This document shows positions 49,706 through 64,000 of a DNA stretch of 64,000 nucleotides, in pieces. The DNA lies in NCBI RefSeq assembly GCF_019097595.1, contig NC_080711.1, positions 20,112,928-20,176,927 of the forward strand. Direction: 5' to 3'. The notes beneath the pieces were generated by a model. That model did no database searches and had not been told where the DNA came from. It saw nothing but the letters and a program-made list of their open reading frames with translations. The position numbers were made by a program, and so were the translations under genes. This stretch comes from Hemibagrus wyckioides (Eukaryota > Chordata > Actinopteri > Siluriformes > Bagridae). How positions within the stretch are numbered: position 1 is the stretch's first letter; each line of letters begins with the position of its first letter.

Positions 49706-50748
49706 CGGATGAATGAGAGACAGAGAGATTCGGATGTCAGCGGGCCAGCTGGATGCAGATCCTTTCCTTCCTCTCTCTCTCTCTTTTCTCTCAGTTCCAG
49801 GAAGAGAACCGTCTCGTCTTAATGATCTGAAAGCTGATCAGCAGAGTAACTCGCTCCAGTTCATTCTACACGCTGCGTCTGTGTTTGAATGTCTGAACTC
49901 AGCATATGATAACGTTTTGTGGTCAGTTACTTCTGTCCAGCCTTGCCTTAATATGGACTAATAAAATCTGCAATTTATCCCTCAATAGACGCTACACAGC
50001 TCCGTCCCTGGGTTCAAAGTAATAACCATCAAATCACTGATGTAATGAGGTTTGTCGCTTCTGCTATTTCAAGTGGGTGTGGACTCCAATTCCAATTCTG
50101 TCAAGGATCCAGCATACAATGTATACACACAGCATCTTGCATATGTTGTCACCCCTAACTATGTAGCTAGGGGTAACTTTTAAGGAGCTAGAGAGATCCA
50201 GAGCTTAGACACAAGAAGCTGTTCACAGGAAATCGAGGGTCGGAAATTTAATTCCACTTGTAGAGACTCAGCAAATGTGTTGAAAATTCTCTGGTCTGGT
50301 GAGAAACATGCCGCTATGTTTGGAGGAAACCTGATAAAACTCATCATCCTGAGAACACCATGCTTGGCCGTGAAGCATCACTGAACTTTACCCATGGCCC
50401 CTTGGTTGCTACTCGGGTTAATGCCCTCATGCTCACTGAGTTTTGCTTGACAGTCTCTTCTACGCAGCGACATGGTTTTTTTTTGGATAATATTATGCTA
50501 ACATAAGCTGATCACTGCTAACAACCACTTGCCTGACATGCTGATAAAGCATTAAATGATAAGAAATCTGATTTATTTGATTCACCAGTCTATTGAAATA
50601 TCTGCACTAATATACACTCATTTATTGATAATGGAGTTATTTTTAATGCAGATCTAAGCATGTAAACTTGATTATTATTATTATTATTATTATTATTTAA
50701 ATCTAATTCAATTCGGATGCATGCACATTAGCATGTGTTACTTATATA
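48801..50748. other. Intergenic sequence with repeats
   Basis: No gene. Features seen are (GT)n and (CA)n patches near 49295-49315 and 49410-49440, a (GA)n run at about 49679-49705, and an (ATT)n run at about 50674-50697. A decayed Tc1-like fragment near 50270-50390 carries 'TCTGGTCTGGTGAGAAAC' and 'CTTGGCCGTGAAGCATC'. The short frame at 49.7-49.96 kb has no recognisable domain. Confidence 0.5.
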
Positions 50749-51292
50749 CACTGATAACATTATGACCACCTGCCTAATAGTTGGTCCCCCTTTTGCTTCC
50801 AAAACAGCCCTGACCCGTCCTGCACTGTGTATTCTGACACCTTTCTATCAGAACCAGCATTAACTTCTTCAGCAATCTGAGCAACAGTAGCTCGTCTGTT
50901 GGATCGGATCACACGGACCAGCCTTCGCTTCCCACGTGCATCAATGAGCCTTGGCCATCCATGACTCTGTCTCCGGTTCACCACTGTTCCTTCCTTGGAC
51001 CACTTTTGATAGATACTGACCACTGCAGACCGGGAACACCCCACAAGAGCTGCAGTTTTGGAGATGCTCTGATCCAGTCGTCTAGCCATCACAATTCGTC
51101 AAACTCGCTCAAATCCTTACGCTTGTCCATTTTTCCTGCTTCTAACACATCAACTTTGAGGACAAAATGTTGACTTGTTGCCTCTAATATATCCCACCCA
51201 CTAACAGGTGCCATGATGAGGAGATAATCAGTGTTATTCTCTTCACCTGTCTGGCATAATAATCTAGAAACATTAGAATGTTCCATGATCGT
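50749..51292 (-). mobile_element. Second Tc1-like family: N-terminal transposase remnant
   Basis: The plus strand starts 'CACTGATAACATTATGACC', a terminus unrelated to the 530 bp family. A minus-strand frame (51092-50760, 110 codons) begins MMARRLD and shows a Tc1 helix-turn-helix: '[20 protein letters not shown]', then 'GRPR'-like '[14 protein letters not shown]' and a second HTH region '[12 protein letters not shown]'. This is the DNA-binding half that is missing from the other family. The catalytic domain is absent, so it is non-autonomous. Confidence 0.8.
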
Positions 51293-51812
51293 AGTTTTTT
51301 TTTGGTGTCACAAAGTCGCTTTGCTTTCCTGGTGTGTCACCATTTGCAAAAGCGTGATATCATAAGTAAAATATGAAGATACTTGTCACCATCTGATCCT
51401 AAACACACACCCACACCTCGTGCCACTCTTTTCAGTTAGTTGAATCACTTCATATCACCAATGAGTCAACTCTTTTGACTCACAAATGACTCACTGGCAG
51501 TAAAAATGTGTTAGACCATCATTCATTAACAAAAAAATGTGCAAAAGAAGTTTGGAATGTTTTAGGTTGTGGGTTTACATAATGCTGACACCTAGTGTTT
51601 GAAATAGAAACTGCGCAAAATAATTCGTTTGGTTGGTTTTTGTCTACAAATCTGTCTGGATTTTTTGTCTAATACAATCATATCAAGTATTTATTTAAGA
51701 CTTAAATTAAACAGGCTATAGAGTATAAATTTTATAATCATATATTATCATCTTAGATTACAGATTATAAATCTTTAAAAGATTATAAAAGGAAACAAAG
51801 CCATGGCCATAA

Positions 51813-51879
<67 letters not shown>

Positions 51880-52610
51880 AAACAAACCCTTACTTTAGTA
51901 ATTTACGAAATAATCCAAAACAAATAGTAGGAGACTTCAAAAAGTCCTTTAATGACTAAATGATTCTGATTGGTCAGTAAGTGTTGATTAATTTCCTACA
52001 ATAGGAGTCCTGACAGTATGTGTATAGTGGATGTTCCACTATATGTGGATTTATTGTAAAGTGTGTCATTGCTGATTTGAGGTTTCCTGTAAGTAGATGG
52101 TTGAGTCTCCAGTGTCAGTGCTTTAACATTAAATTAAGCAATAATTTGATGAATGTACATGTTCTGTCATGTGAATCATTTCACTGTTTTGAATATTCAC
52201 ACGCCCGTAAAAGCCGTCTAGCTATGAGAGAAGGTCTGTAACGCTTTTCCCACACGCTAATTGAAACTAAAGCTGCGTGAATATCTGATGTGAAAAACAC
52301 ACAAAAGACACACTGAGAAAAGTTCTCTTGTCCTCTGTGTTGGCTGGACGAAGTTTACCATTCTGGCATTTTGCTTAAAATAACACAACCTTTCCAACAT
52401 TTTGGAATGAAACGTTCCAAAGTAAAGTCTGACGGCTTGCAGAAAAAGAGAAAAGAAAAGAAAAGAAAAGGAAAAACAACAAGGAAACATTTATATGCTT
52501 TTTAGTGACATTTAATCGGTCCATCTGTTACTCTTGTTTTCTCTCTCTCTCTCTGTTCTTTAACCAGGACAGTAACACTGGCTGTGTGATTATGAGGTCT
52601 CGGTCTCTAT
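51293..52610. other. Intergenic sequence with an (AAAT)n microsatellite
   Basis: No gene. An (AAAT)n array lies at about 51811-51881 and an AAAAG-repeat patch at about 52445-52471. The stretch ends at the SPMAP2L 3' end, which reads on the minus strand. Confidence 0.5.
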
Positions 52611-52617
52611 TTCTTTC

Positions 52618-52628
52618 TTTATTTTATT
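52618..52628 (-). terminator. SPMAP2L polyadenylation signals
   Basis: Two overlapping minus-strand AATAAA signals (plus-strand TTTATT at 52618-52623 and 52623-52628) lie within a few bases of the SPMAP2L stop codon. That is unusually close, so a further downstream signal may be used instead. Confidence 0.45.
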
Positions 52629-52630
52629 TT

Positions 52631-56856
<4,226 letters not shown>

Positions 56857-57084
56857 GCTCTGCTCCTCAGGTGGCAGAATCAGCGAGCGGAACTCTCAAC
56901 CGTTTCCACGGCGCCTGTTACCTGAGCTACAGGTGTCACATGGCTTGAAGTAGCATAGATCCAGTAGCGTGGAGTTACAATAGCAGGGTGTGCTATCAAT
57001 TGTGTCTCTGTGATGCAGGGGAAAGCTGAACTTGATGGTCAATCAGGAAATAATAATAATGAAAAAAAAATAAGGAATAGAATA

Positions 57085-57884
57085 CATTATATTGCCAAAA
57101 GTTTTTGGACACCCCTCCAAATCATTCAATTCAGGTGTTGTTTTTCAGGGGTTTGGGCTCGGCCCCTTAGTTCCAGTGAAAGGAACTCTTAATACTTCGG
57201 CTTCATACCAAGAACATTTTGGACAATTTCTCCCAACATTGTGGGAACAGTTTGGGGATGACCCCCTTCCGGTTCCAACATGACTGCACACCAGTGCACA
57301 AAGCAAGGTCCATAAAGACATGGATGAGTGAGTTTGGTGTGGAGGAACTTGACTGGCCTGCACAGAGTCCTGACCTCAACCTGATAGAACACCTTTGGGA
57401 TGAATTAGAGTGGAGACTGCAAGCCAGGTCTTCTTGTCCAGCATCAGTGCCTGACCTCACAAATGTGCTTCTAGAGGAATGGTCAAAAATTCCCATAAAC
57501 ACGCTCCTAAACCTTGTGGAAAGCCTTCCCAGAGGAGTTGAAGCTGTTATAGCTGCAAAGGGCGGGACAACTCCATACATTCATGTGCATGTAAAGGCAG
57601 ACGTCCCAGTTTTGGCCTGGCTCGCAGTCTCCACTCTAATTCATCCCAAAGGTGTTCTATCGGATTGAGGTCAGGACTTTGTGCAGGCCAGTCAAGTTCC
57701 TCCACACTATCCATGTCTTTATGGACGTTGCTCTGCGCACTGGTGCGCAGTCTTTTTGGAACAGGAAGGGGTCATCCCCAAGCATGAAATTGTCCGAAAT
57801 CCTTTCACTGGAACTAAGGGGCCGAGCCCAACCCCTGAATTCAATGATTTGGAGGGGTGTCCCAAAACTTTTGGCAATATAGTG
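57085..57884 (+). mobile_element. Composite fold-back Tc1-like element (copy 9, 800 bp)
   Basis: A complete plus-strand arm (57085 to about 57610) is joined to a partial minus-strand arm (about 57611-57884), and both outer ends are the family's 5' terminus. The plus frame 57219-57668 (149 codons) has 'HDCTPVHKA', '[19 protein letters not shown]' and the chimeric tail '[12 protein letters not shown]'. The arrangement is the reverse complement of copy 7 at 33.4 kb with the same junction text ('TTTTGGCCTGGCTC'). The partial arm is shorter because of internal deletions. The insertion lies between SPMAP2L and ARL9. Confidence 0.88.
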
Positions 57885-58502
57885 TATATAAGAAAACAAC
57901 CCATTACAATATGGTTCCTATATTCATCAGCCCCTAAAGTTTGTGGAAAACTAAAGAATGCAATCGCCAAAACACTATCAGCACGTCTTGGCGGACCGAA
58001 TACATTGGAGTTTTTTTGTACATTTCACATCCATGTAAATGGTTATGACTTTTGAAAACAGCATCAGACATTGAAACTTTTTATTGGATAGTTAAGTTCT
58101 TTTTCAACAAATATATTGCTTTAAGAATCAAAACAGCATCTAATAAATATAAGACTATAACAATAAGAAACAGTTACAAATGCCTGCGTATCACATCCAT
58201 GTTAAACACAGATCCATCCATAACAGTGTTAACAGTGCTTAGCAAAATGTGCTAGTTAAACATCTAAGAACATCTACCATCTATGCCACATTGCATAAAA
58301 CCAAATGAAACCACAGTTAACACACCCAAAGAACTGTCGCTTTGCTAAAATACTGATGCAACGATAAACCCGTAACCCTGAAAGATCATGTTTAAGTGCA
58401 TTCTGCTTTAGGAATGTCTTTGGTGACAAAATAGCCCTGATTCATTCAGACATTTGTTAGTCTATTGTTGAGGCTGATATCAGCCAATCAGGTGCAGCTC
58501 TG

Positions 58503-60170
58503 CTACTCCATACAGTTGCTGTTCATCATGTCCAGGATGAGCTCATAAGCATCCTGCACGCTGGGATGAGCATCGGATGAGCCTTTCTGAACTTGCGTGC
58601 CCAAAACACACAGCTTATGGCCTTCGCCTAACAAACCCAATGCCATCGCGTCGTACAGCTCGGTCACCCCACGTGCACCTGGGAGATCCTGAGAGAAACA
58701 AACACACACACACACACACAAATAGGCCATACATCATCATCATTATTATTTTCAGGACAAAACATATATATATATATATATATATTTCTGAGGACAAATA
58801 TTGCCTCCTGCAAATTCAAAACAAAGAGGAAAAACAAAGATTTTCTGTGTATATCCCTATATAATTTATACATATGCACATACTTTTGTCAGCTTCCAAG
58901 CTCCATAGTAAACCGGCCACACACTTGCACTCTTGCTTTAGTAGCGCTAGTGTATGTTTACCTGTTTATTAGCGATCAGGACCAGTGGGAGGTAAGGTTT
59001 AGAGGTCAGCAGCTGGTGCAGGCTGGTCTTAGCCAGAGGAAAGCGTGTCGAGTCGGCCGCGTCAAGCACAAACACCAACACCCTAGCATTCTTCAGATAC
59101 ATGGGCCAATATTCCCGGAGCTTCTCCTCACCACCAACTACACGCAATCGTGAAAGAAACAGGCATGTGTACACTGATGACAAGCACTAGGTTTATGATG
59201 TGATATACCCCAGCCTTGTGATTTTCTAATTAATGTCCCGTTCATGTCCGCTTAATGAAATAATTATTAATTGAGCCGCCCAGTATGTGTGCATACTCTC
59301 AAGGAACTCGATGTGCAACTCCTCTCTGTTGATAGACACTGCATTGAACCCCTGAGTGGGTGACACGTCCTGCTCTGTGCTGCCGGTCACGAAGCACTGA
59401 AGAAGACTGGACTTGCCAGCACCATCCAGACCCAAAACCAACACTTGACCACCTCTTGACTGTCCTTGCTGCACACAAAAGCAAAAAAAAAACATCATGA
59501 AGACACTGACACTATATATTATACGTCCATCAAAAGTAGGTAGACATATATGAGGTTGCTGGACATCCTGTTCCAGGGCAGATCTAAGGTGGTATCCTAT
59601 AACAGTGCCACGTTTCAGTACGACTAATTCTACGGTGGAGATTGTATGGTGATGTGATTGATTTCATGCGAACTCAACAATTAGGAGCATCCATATACTT
59701 TTGGCCATATAGTAGTATATAAGTCCTGCACTTTTCCATCATACTTCAGATGGTTGTTTATTGTATTTTTTTTTTTGCTTGTTGTGACTAGCTTGATCTT
59801 CACAACAACTATTTATGACGTCACAATCTGTTTGAATAACATGTGGACCAGGTTAGCTAAAGTAGTTAGCTAGCATTAGCACCAGCTAATATAACGCAGT
59901 TATCTCAGCGAAGTGATCGGCAAGGAGGTGGAAACAGACCTGAGAGACTTCAGGGACTTCGCATGCGGTTTCGATCCTTATTTCTTCCTCGATGAACTTT
60001 TCTTGCTCGATGAACTTTTCTTGTTTATCTGCGTCTACGTTCTTTTTTAACGCCGCTTTCTCCGCTTCTCTCCTCTTCTCCCTGCCTCTTGAATTCCAGA
60101 TAACATACACGACGCCTCCGGTTAGTGCCAGAGCAGCTCCAGCTAAACCAAACTCTCTCAAACCGGGCAT
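58503..60170 (-). CDS. arl9: ADP-ribosylation factor-like GTPase ARL9, four exons
   Basis: Minus-strand exons in transcript order: 60170-59940, 59468-59297, 59137-58962, 58688-58503. All are GT-AG with matching phases, giving 254 aa. A short N-terminus has a hydrophobic helix ('LAGAALALTGGVVYVIW', about residues 8-24) followed by a Lys/Arg/Glu-rich linker, suggesting a membrane anchor in place of the usual myristoylated helix. The GTPase core has a P-loop GLDGAGKS (90-97), switch I 'TQGFNAVSIN' (115-124) and NKQD (191-194, across the last splice junction). The G3 motif is EIGGEE where ARFs have D-V-G-G-Q, so the catalytic Gln is replaced by Glu, and G5 is a weak 'LGTQ'. ARL9 and ARL10 are known to be divergent here. 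'GFNAVSIN' and the position between SRP72 and SPMAP2L favour ARL9 over ARL10. A likely poly(A) signal is TTTATT on the plus strand near 58080. Cellular role unknown. Confidence 0.92.
58764..58786. repeat. (TA)n microsatellite in the last ARL9 intron
   Basis: A pure TA run of about 23 bases lies in the intron between the last two ARL9 exons. A (CA)n patch lies nearby at about 58700-58722. Confidence 0.9.
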
Positions 60171-60300
60171 GTTGGGTCGAGACTCCGATTATAACATCCG
60201 AGTTTCTGACAAACTCACGGCCATCACGAGCCGCCCTCGGAACATGCCTCCAGGGTTGCCAGATTGGAGCTGGCAAGCTCCACTCGGGTTGCCAGATTGA
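60171..60300 (-). promoter_or_regulatory. ARL9 promoter-proximal region
   Basis: A modestly CpG-bearing stretch ('CGAGTTTCTGAC', 'CACGAGCCGCCCTCGG') lies immediately upstream of the ARL9 start codon. No TATA box is evident. This is inferred from position and composition only. Confidence 0.4.
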
Positions 60301-60462
60301 TTCTTATTACAACTTTCCATCTGTACAAATTCATGAAGCAGGGCTGCCACAAAAAGTTGAAATAAAATAAAAATAATTCAAAACAAACCAAAAAAACCGT
60401 TTGTTTTCTTTTACCCAAATCTTCACAGCCATGGACTATTTTTTTTGAATTGAAGCTTTAAC

Positions 60463-60646
60463 AAAGGGGTGTCCAATCTTACCCGCAAAGGGCCGGTGTG
60501 GGTGCAGGTTTTCATTCCAACTGAGCAGAAGTCTACTGAAAGCCAAGATCAGTTGATTAGCCAGATGCAATCAGGTGTCCATCTTCTTGGTTGGAATGAA
60601 AACCTGCACCCACACTGGCCCTTTCTGGATAAGATCGGACACCCCT
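60463..60646. mobile_element. hAT-like hairpin MITE with perfect 8-bp target duplication
   Basis: The element is almost a complete inverted repeat: 'AGGGGTGTCCAATCTTA' and 'GGTGTGGGTGCAGGTTTTC' on the left are mirrored on the right by 'GAAAACCTGCACCCACACTG' and 'TAAGATCGGACACCCCT'. It is flanked on both sides by GCTTTAAC (60455-60462 and 60647-60654). An 8-bp duplication is the signature of hAT-type transposition. It has no coding capacity. Confidence 0.85.
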
Positions 60647-60889
60647 GCTTTAACACTTCACAGATCCCAGATCCTGGTTCCATCCTGAGCCATGGTTACC
60701 ATGTGTAATGGATCGTCCCCAATAGTGAATAAGTGCAAAATGTGTGTGTGTGTGTGTGTGCGCAAGATGCCCCTGGGATAAGCTCCAAGTGTGAAAAGAC
60801 TTAATACACAAGGTATAAACCAAATCAAGGCACATGTATGGAGAACTAGTCCCATACAGACCACACAAAGATTTTCTGTTCTCAAGGAA

Positions 60890-61566
60890 ATTTTTATTAA
60901 GACTTTACATGGGAGCTGCTCTTCTTGTTAGACATACACTTTCAGCCTCCCATGCCACGGAAAAACGGCAGAAGGACAAACCTTTCTTGAAATTATAATT
61001 ACAAGTGATATTTATCCAGGAGTTTTGAAAAATAAATAGATTTAAATTTGCATAAACAGCCTCTTTTTTGTTGTTGATTGACACAAAGTTACTGTCTCTG
61101 CATACAGATTTAACAGGCAAGTCTGTGACAAAATATAAATGAATGAATGGTGGGTCAGGCAGTTTTTGTTTCTTTTAATGGGCCACAAAAAAAACAAAAA
61201 AAAAATAAACAAAAAACAGACATGCTCATGGAACATAGAATGAAACCAAGGTCCTTAGATAACAGGTATGCTGGTTACAGAAAACAAAAACCAAAAGGAC
61301 CATCAAACCTTTGATTATTTATTTTAAAAGGAGTTTTATCTTATTAACCAGTGGATGTGATGGATTAAAAACTTGGAAAAAAAAAATTCCCTGGGTCAGA
61401 TTTCTGTTTCTACTCATCTCCGTCTGTCCGATCCCAAATCAATTCCTGATCCCTCCTTGGACATTTTGTGTGTTCTACCTCCCCCTAGCTAGCATTTTAA
61501 ATCCTCAAAAGGTGGACATATAAGGAAGGAGCTGCGGAACGACTCGGGACTTCGGTCTTTCGTCTC
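60890..61566 (-). terminator. Probable SRP72 3' UTR with poly(A) signals
   Basis: Downstream of the SRP72 stop (minus strand) there are AATAAA signals at plus-strand 61318-61323 and 60893-60898. The intervening sequence has no gene. Which site is used cannot be decided from sequence. Confidence 0.5.
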
Positions 61567-63395
61567 TCACCATCCACTTTTTCCTCCCTTCTTTTTCTTC
61601 GGCGGGGCTTTTTTGCGTGTTGCACCAGGAGCGGCAGGTTTCTGTTGCCGTGGCGGTACGACGTTGGGGGCAGAACCGGTGCCCGAGCCAGGGCGAGGGG
61701 ACGTGGGGGGACTGCTCGCTGTTTTGCTGGCATCTCTGAGTCACAGAAAAATGTACAGTGAGGAAACGTACAGTGCAAAAAAACTGATGAAACAAAATGA
61801 ACAGTAAATAATAATTCTCCACTGTGATTACAGTATAGCAGATTCCCAAAAAACAAACAAACTCACAGTTCTGTTGCAGCTCCTGACGTCGCTCCCTGAG
61901 TCCCTCTTCCCACCTGCTCCTTCTTCTTGCCCTTCTTCCTGCCACGGTAGTATGATCGCTCTCGCATTGGCAACCACCGCTCGGGGTCAGGAGTCGATTT
62001 AGGGTCAAAGTTCTTGGGTAGTTTACCTGTGAAAAGAAAATGCAAATCATTACTGAAATAATAAAAAATATGTACACAGAATAATTTAGATATGCAACAG
62101 GCAAACATACCTTTCTTCTTCTTCTTCTTCTTTTTAAGGTCCACTTGGCTATAACAAATATGAAAAGCGTTTAATTTAATTGAATATTCCATCTATAAGA
62201 AACTGCAATAAATTGGTGTGTGCAGCAATATTTGAAAGACCACATGTACCCCTGCTCCTTGGGCGGGTTTTCCCCGACAACTTTGGCTGCTTTCTTTCTG
62301 ACGTTCGTGGCTCCATGGGAGTTCTCCAGCTCGTCCACATCAATGTTAAAGGACATGGTGTCAGGTGAAGGCAGATGCTTACTGAGCCTGAGAGAGATGG
62401 CTGCTGAGGAAAACTTTAGCACACACACTTGTTCAAATCCACACACTGGACATTGAGAACATGTCTGCTAGAGAGACTGATGCTTTTTAAACAACACAGG
62501 ATTTGTCTTAAAGAAAATGTAAAAAACACAAAGGATGCAAAGCACAATTTTTTCCTCAGCACTTGTGGCATAAATATCGGAACGGTATGCATGTGCATGA
62601 GGATACGCTTTGGCCTTGTTCTGATCCACCAATGAGTATGCAGAGATGAGCTGAGCAAGTGTGTGTACATCTTTAGGGTTTTGCTTCCAAAGCTGCTCCA
62701 GGTCACTGATGCATTCCTTCTTTCTGCCGTAACGAAGCTTAAAATTTGCCGCCTCACGGACAAGGGAGAGGTGCACCGGAGAGCCAGGCTGAGAGGAAAA
62801 GGGAGACATTTTCACAGTGCTTTTAATGCACTAGTTCAATCCAATGTATTGTGCCACAGAGGCCACAACTCTTAACTTCAGTCTACTGTGGCTTTAAATT
62901 AAAGTTTTAAGATGTTGGATTTTTTTCGGGAACTGAATTACCGAGTCAGGTGTGTGGTGTTACCTGTTCTGATTGATAATACTGGATAGCTTGGGTGAAA
63001 ACATCAATAGCGCTGTCAATGTCCTCCTCGTGTGTGTACATTGTCACCAGGGCAGAAACCTGCATCACATACATACAAGTATTTAACACCATATAAAACT
63101 TCTACTACCTTTTTAACAGAATCGGAGTACTTCACATTGCAAATCCTATAACATACCATTCCTTGTTTGTGCTTAAAATCCTCTATTGACCTCAGAATGT
63201 CACAAGCTTTAGTCACATGACCTACAGCAAGAGCGGAGAATGAGAAACTTCATAAAGTACTAATAGTGCTTTGTGTGATTGTATGTGTGTGTTACCAAAA
63301 GCAAACAAATCATAAACAAACCTTGAGTAAGGAAGAGTTGTGCCATGGTCAGTTTGATTCCAGATGCGCTTTCTGGATGCTTCTCTGAAAAGCTC

Positions 63396-63454
<59 letters not shown>

Positions 63455-63755
63455 TTTTACATACCTACAGTTATCAGCTGACTAGCTATCTAGCCACATT
63501 TTAATTTACTTCCCTTTAAACTCTGTGCAATTTGCACTTTTGCACTGTCAACTGGGGGACAAATGGAAGGGAATGCTGTTTTAGAGCACAGGGTGATATG
63601 GGGTTACATTAGACATGTGTTTGTACCTGTAGCAGCTCCACAGCCTTGCCGTGTTGCTTCTCTCGACACAGCTGAGCCACTTGGATGAGAACTGGCTGTG
63701 GGTGTCCAGGGTTCTGCGACTGCAGGTTTGCCAACAACTTTCTGCACTGATCAGC
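61567..63755 (-). CDS. srp72: Signal recognition particle subunit SRP72, C-terminal part (5' end beyond window)
   Basis: Nine minus-strand exons in transcript order: 63755-63627, 63394-63322, 63221-63157, 63059-62964, 62788-62607, 62387-62250, 62148-62111, 62026-61867, 61735-61567. Phases agree and give 349 residues to the stop, about half of the roughly 670 aa protein. SRP72 pairs with SRP68, binds 7SL RNA and is needed for targeting ribosomes to the ER. The visible part has TPR-type helices ('VSALVTMYTHEEDIDSAIDV', 'EAANFKLRYGRKKECISDLE'), 'LSKHLPS', and a Lys-rich linker encoded by the 38-nt exon. It then has the RNA-binding signature 'PDPERWLPMRERSYYRGRKK' and a Ser/Pro/Lys-rich tail ending 'GGKSGW', as in human. 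The preceding exon was sought to 64000 and not found. A (GA)n microsatellite abuts the exon at 63394. ARL9 lies immediately downstream in the same orientation. Confidence 0.96.
63395..63451. repeat. (GA)n microsatellite at a SRP72 splice acceptor
   Basis: About 28 GA units end at the edge of the SRP72 exon 63394-63322. On the transcribed strand this is a (CT)n run ending in TAG, so it serves as the polypyrimidine tract. Confidence 0.92.
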
Positions 63756-64000
63756 CTATCAAAAAAAAAAAATATATATCACAGAACAGTCACAGTTAAT
63801 TACTGCCAACAAAATAATCTGCCATCTTTCTTTCTTCAGGTGTATAAAAACAGGTCCCACAAAAGCTGAAAGCTGATGGTGATCATGTTTTTTTTTTTTA
63901 GGTAAATCCATCATAGAGCAGCTTGGTCAGAGCCATAGTTTGAGAAGTAACCATCATTTTTAATCTCTATAGAGCTCTCACTGTTATTTGTAATGTACAC

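Noticed and set aside
49713..49961. 82-codon frame between HOPX and SPMAP2L
   Set aside because: It begins in GA/CT repeats and has no recognisable motif. The gene expected here by synteny, SPMAP2L, is found further right on the minus strand.
63756..64000. A further upstream SRP72 exon at the window edge
   Set aside because: I translated the minus strand and found nothing resembling the SRP72 residues that precede 'ADQCRK'. The next exon must lie beyond the window.

Overview
This is vertebrate nuclear DNA and almost certainly a teleost. The genes are split by GT-AG introns, dinucleotide and tetranucleotide microsatellites are dense, and there are many Tc1/mariner-type DNA transposon relics, hAT-like hairpin MITEs and tRNA-derived SINEs. 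The repeat style fits an ostariophysan fish, perhaps a catfish, but that is only an impression. I see no bacterial, phage or CRISPR-like system. The ORFs that dominate a naive six-frame reading are mostly transposon fragments or microsatellite translations. The real genes had to be assembled by hand from splice sites and reading phase.

Layout. (1) 1-5.3 kb: Tc1 relics, then a possible untranslated first exon near 3.2 kb. (2) 5.3-6.05 kb, plus strand: LRRN4CL, a small single-pass membrane protein. (3) 6-13 kb: repeats, with purine-rich and tetranucleotide tracts. (4) 13.35-31.4 kb, plus strand: a complete SEC24B, the cargo-selecting subunit of the COPII coat. I resolved 24 coding exons totalling 1181 codons with consistent phase, preceded by a CpG-rich promoter and followed by a 3' UTR with an AATAAA near 32.2 kb. 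(5) 32.3-43.9 kb: gene-poor, with Tc1 relics, a SINE and a decayed tandem repeat. (6) 44.18-48.58 kb, plus strand: HOPX, two coding exons, 79 aa. (7) 52.6-56.86 kb, minus strand: SPMAP2L (THEGL), seven small exons, 177 aa, invisible as an ORF. (8) 58.5-60.2 kb, minus strand: ARL9, four exons, 254 aa. (9) 61.57-63.76 kb, minus strand: the C-terminal half of SRP72 (nine exons, 349 aa), which continues beyond the right edge.

HOPX, SPMAP2L, ARL9 and SRP72 keep the order known from human chromosome 4q12, which supports all four calls. SEC24B (human 4q25) and LRRN4CL (human 11q) sit next to this block here. The genes do not form one pathway. SEC24B acts in ER export and SRP72 in co-translational targeting to the ER; HOPX is a transcriptional co-regulator, ARL9 a divergent ARF-like GTPase, and SPMAP2L a sperm/microtubule-associated repeat protein.

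The most interesting points are: two copies of one composite fold-back Tc1 element sharing the same internal junction (33.4 and 57.1 kb); the SPMAP2L micro-exon gene with a THAP-domain transposon in one intron; a hairpin MITE with a perfect 8-bp target duplication; and CT microsatellites serving as the polypyrimidine tracts of several splice acceptors.
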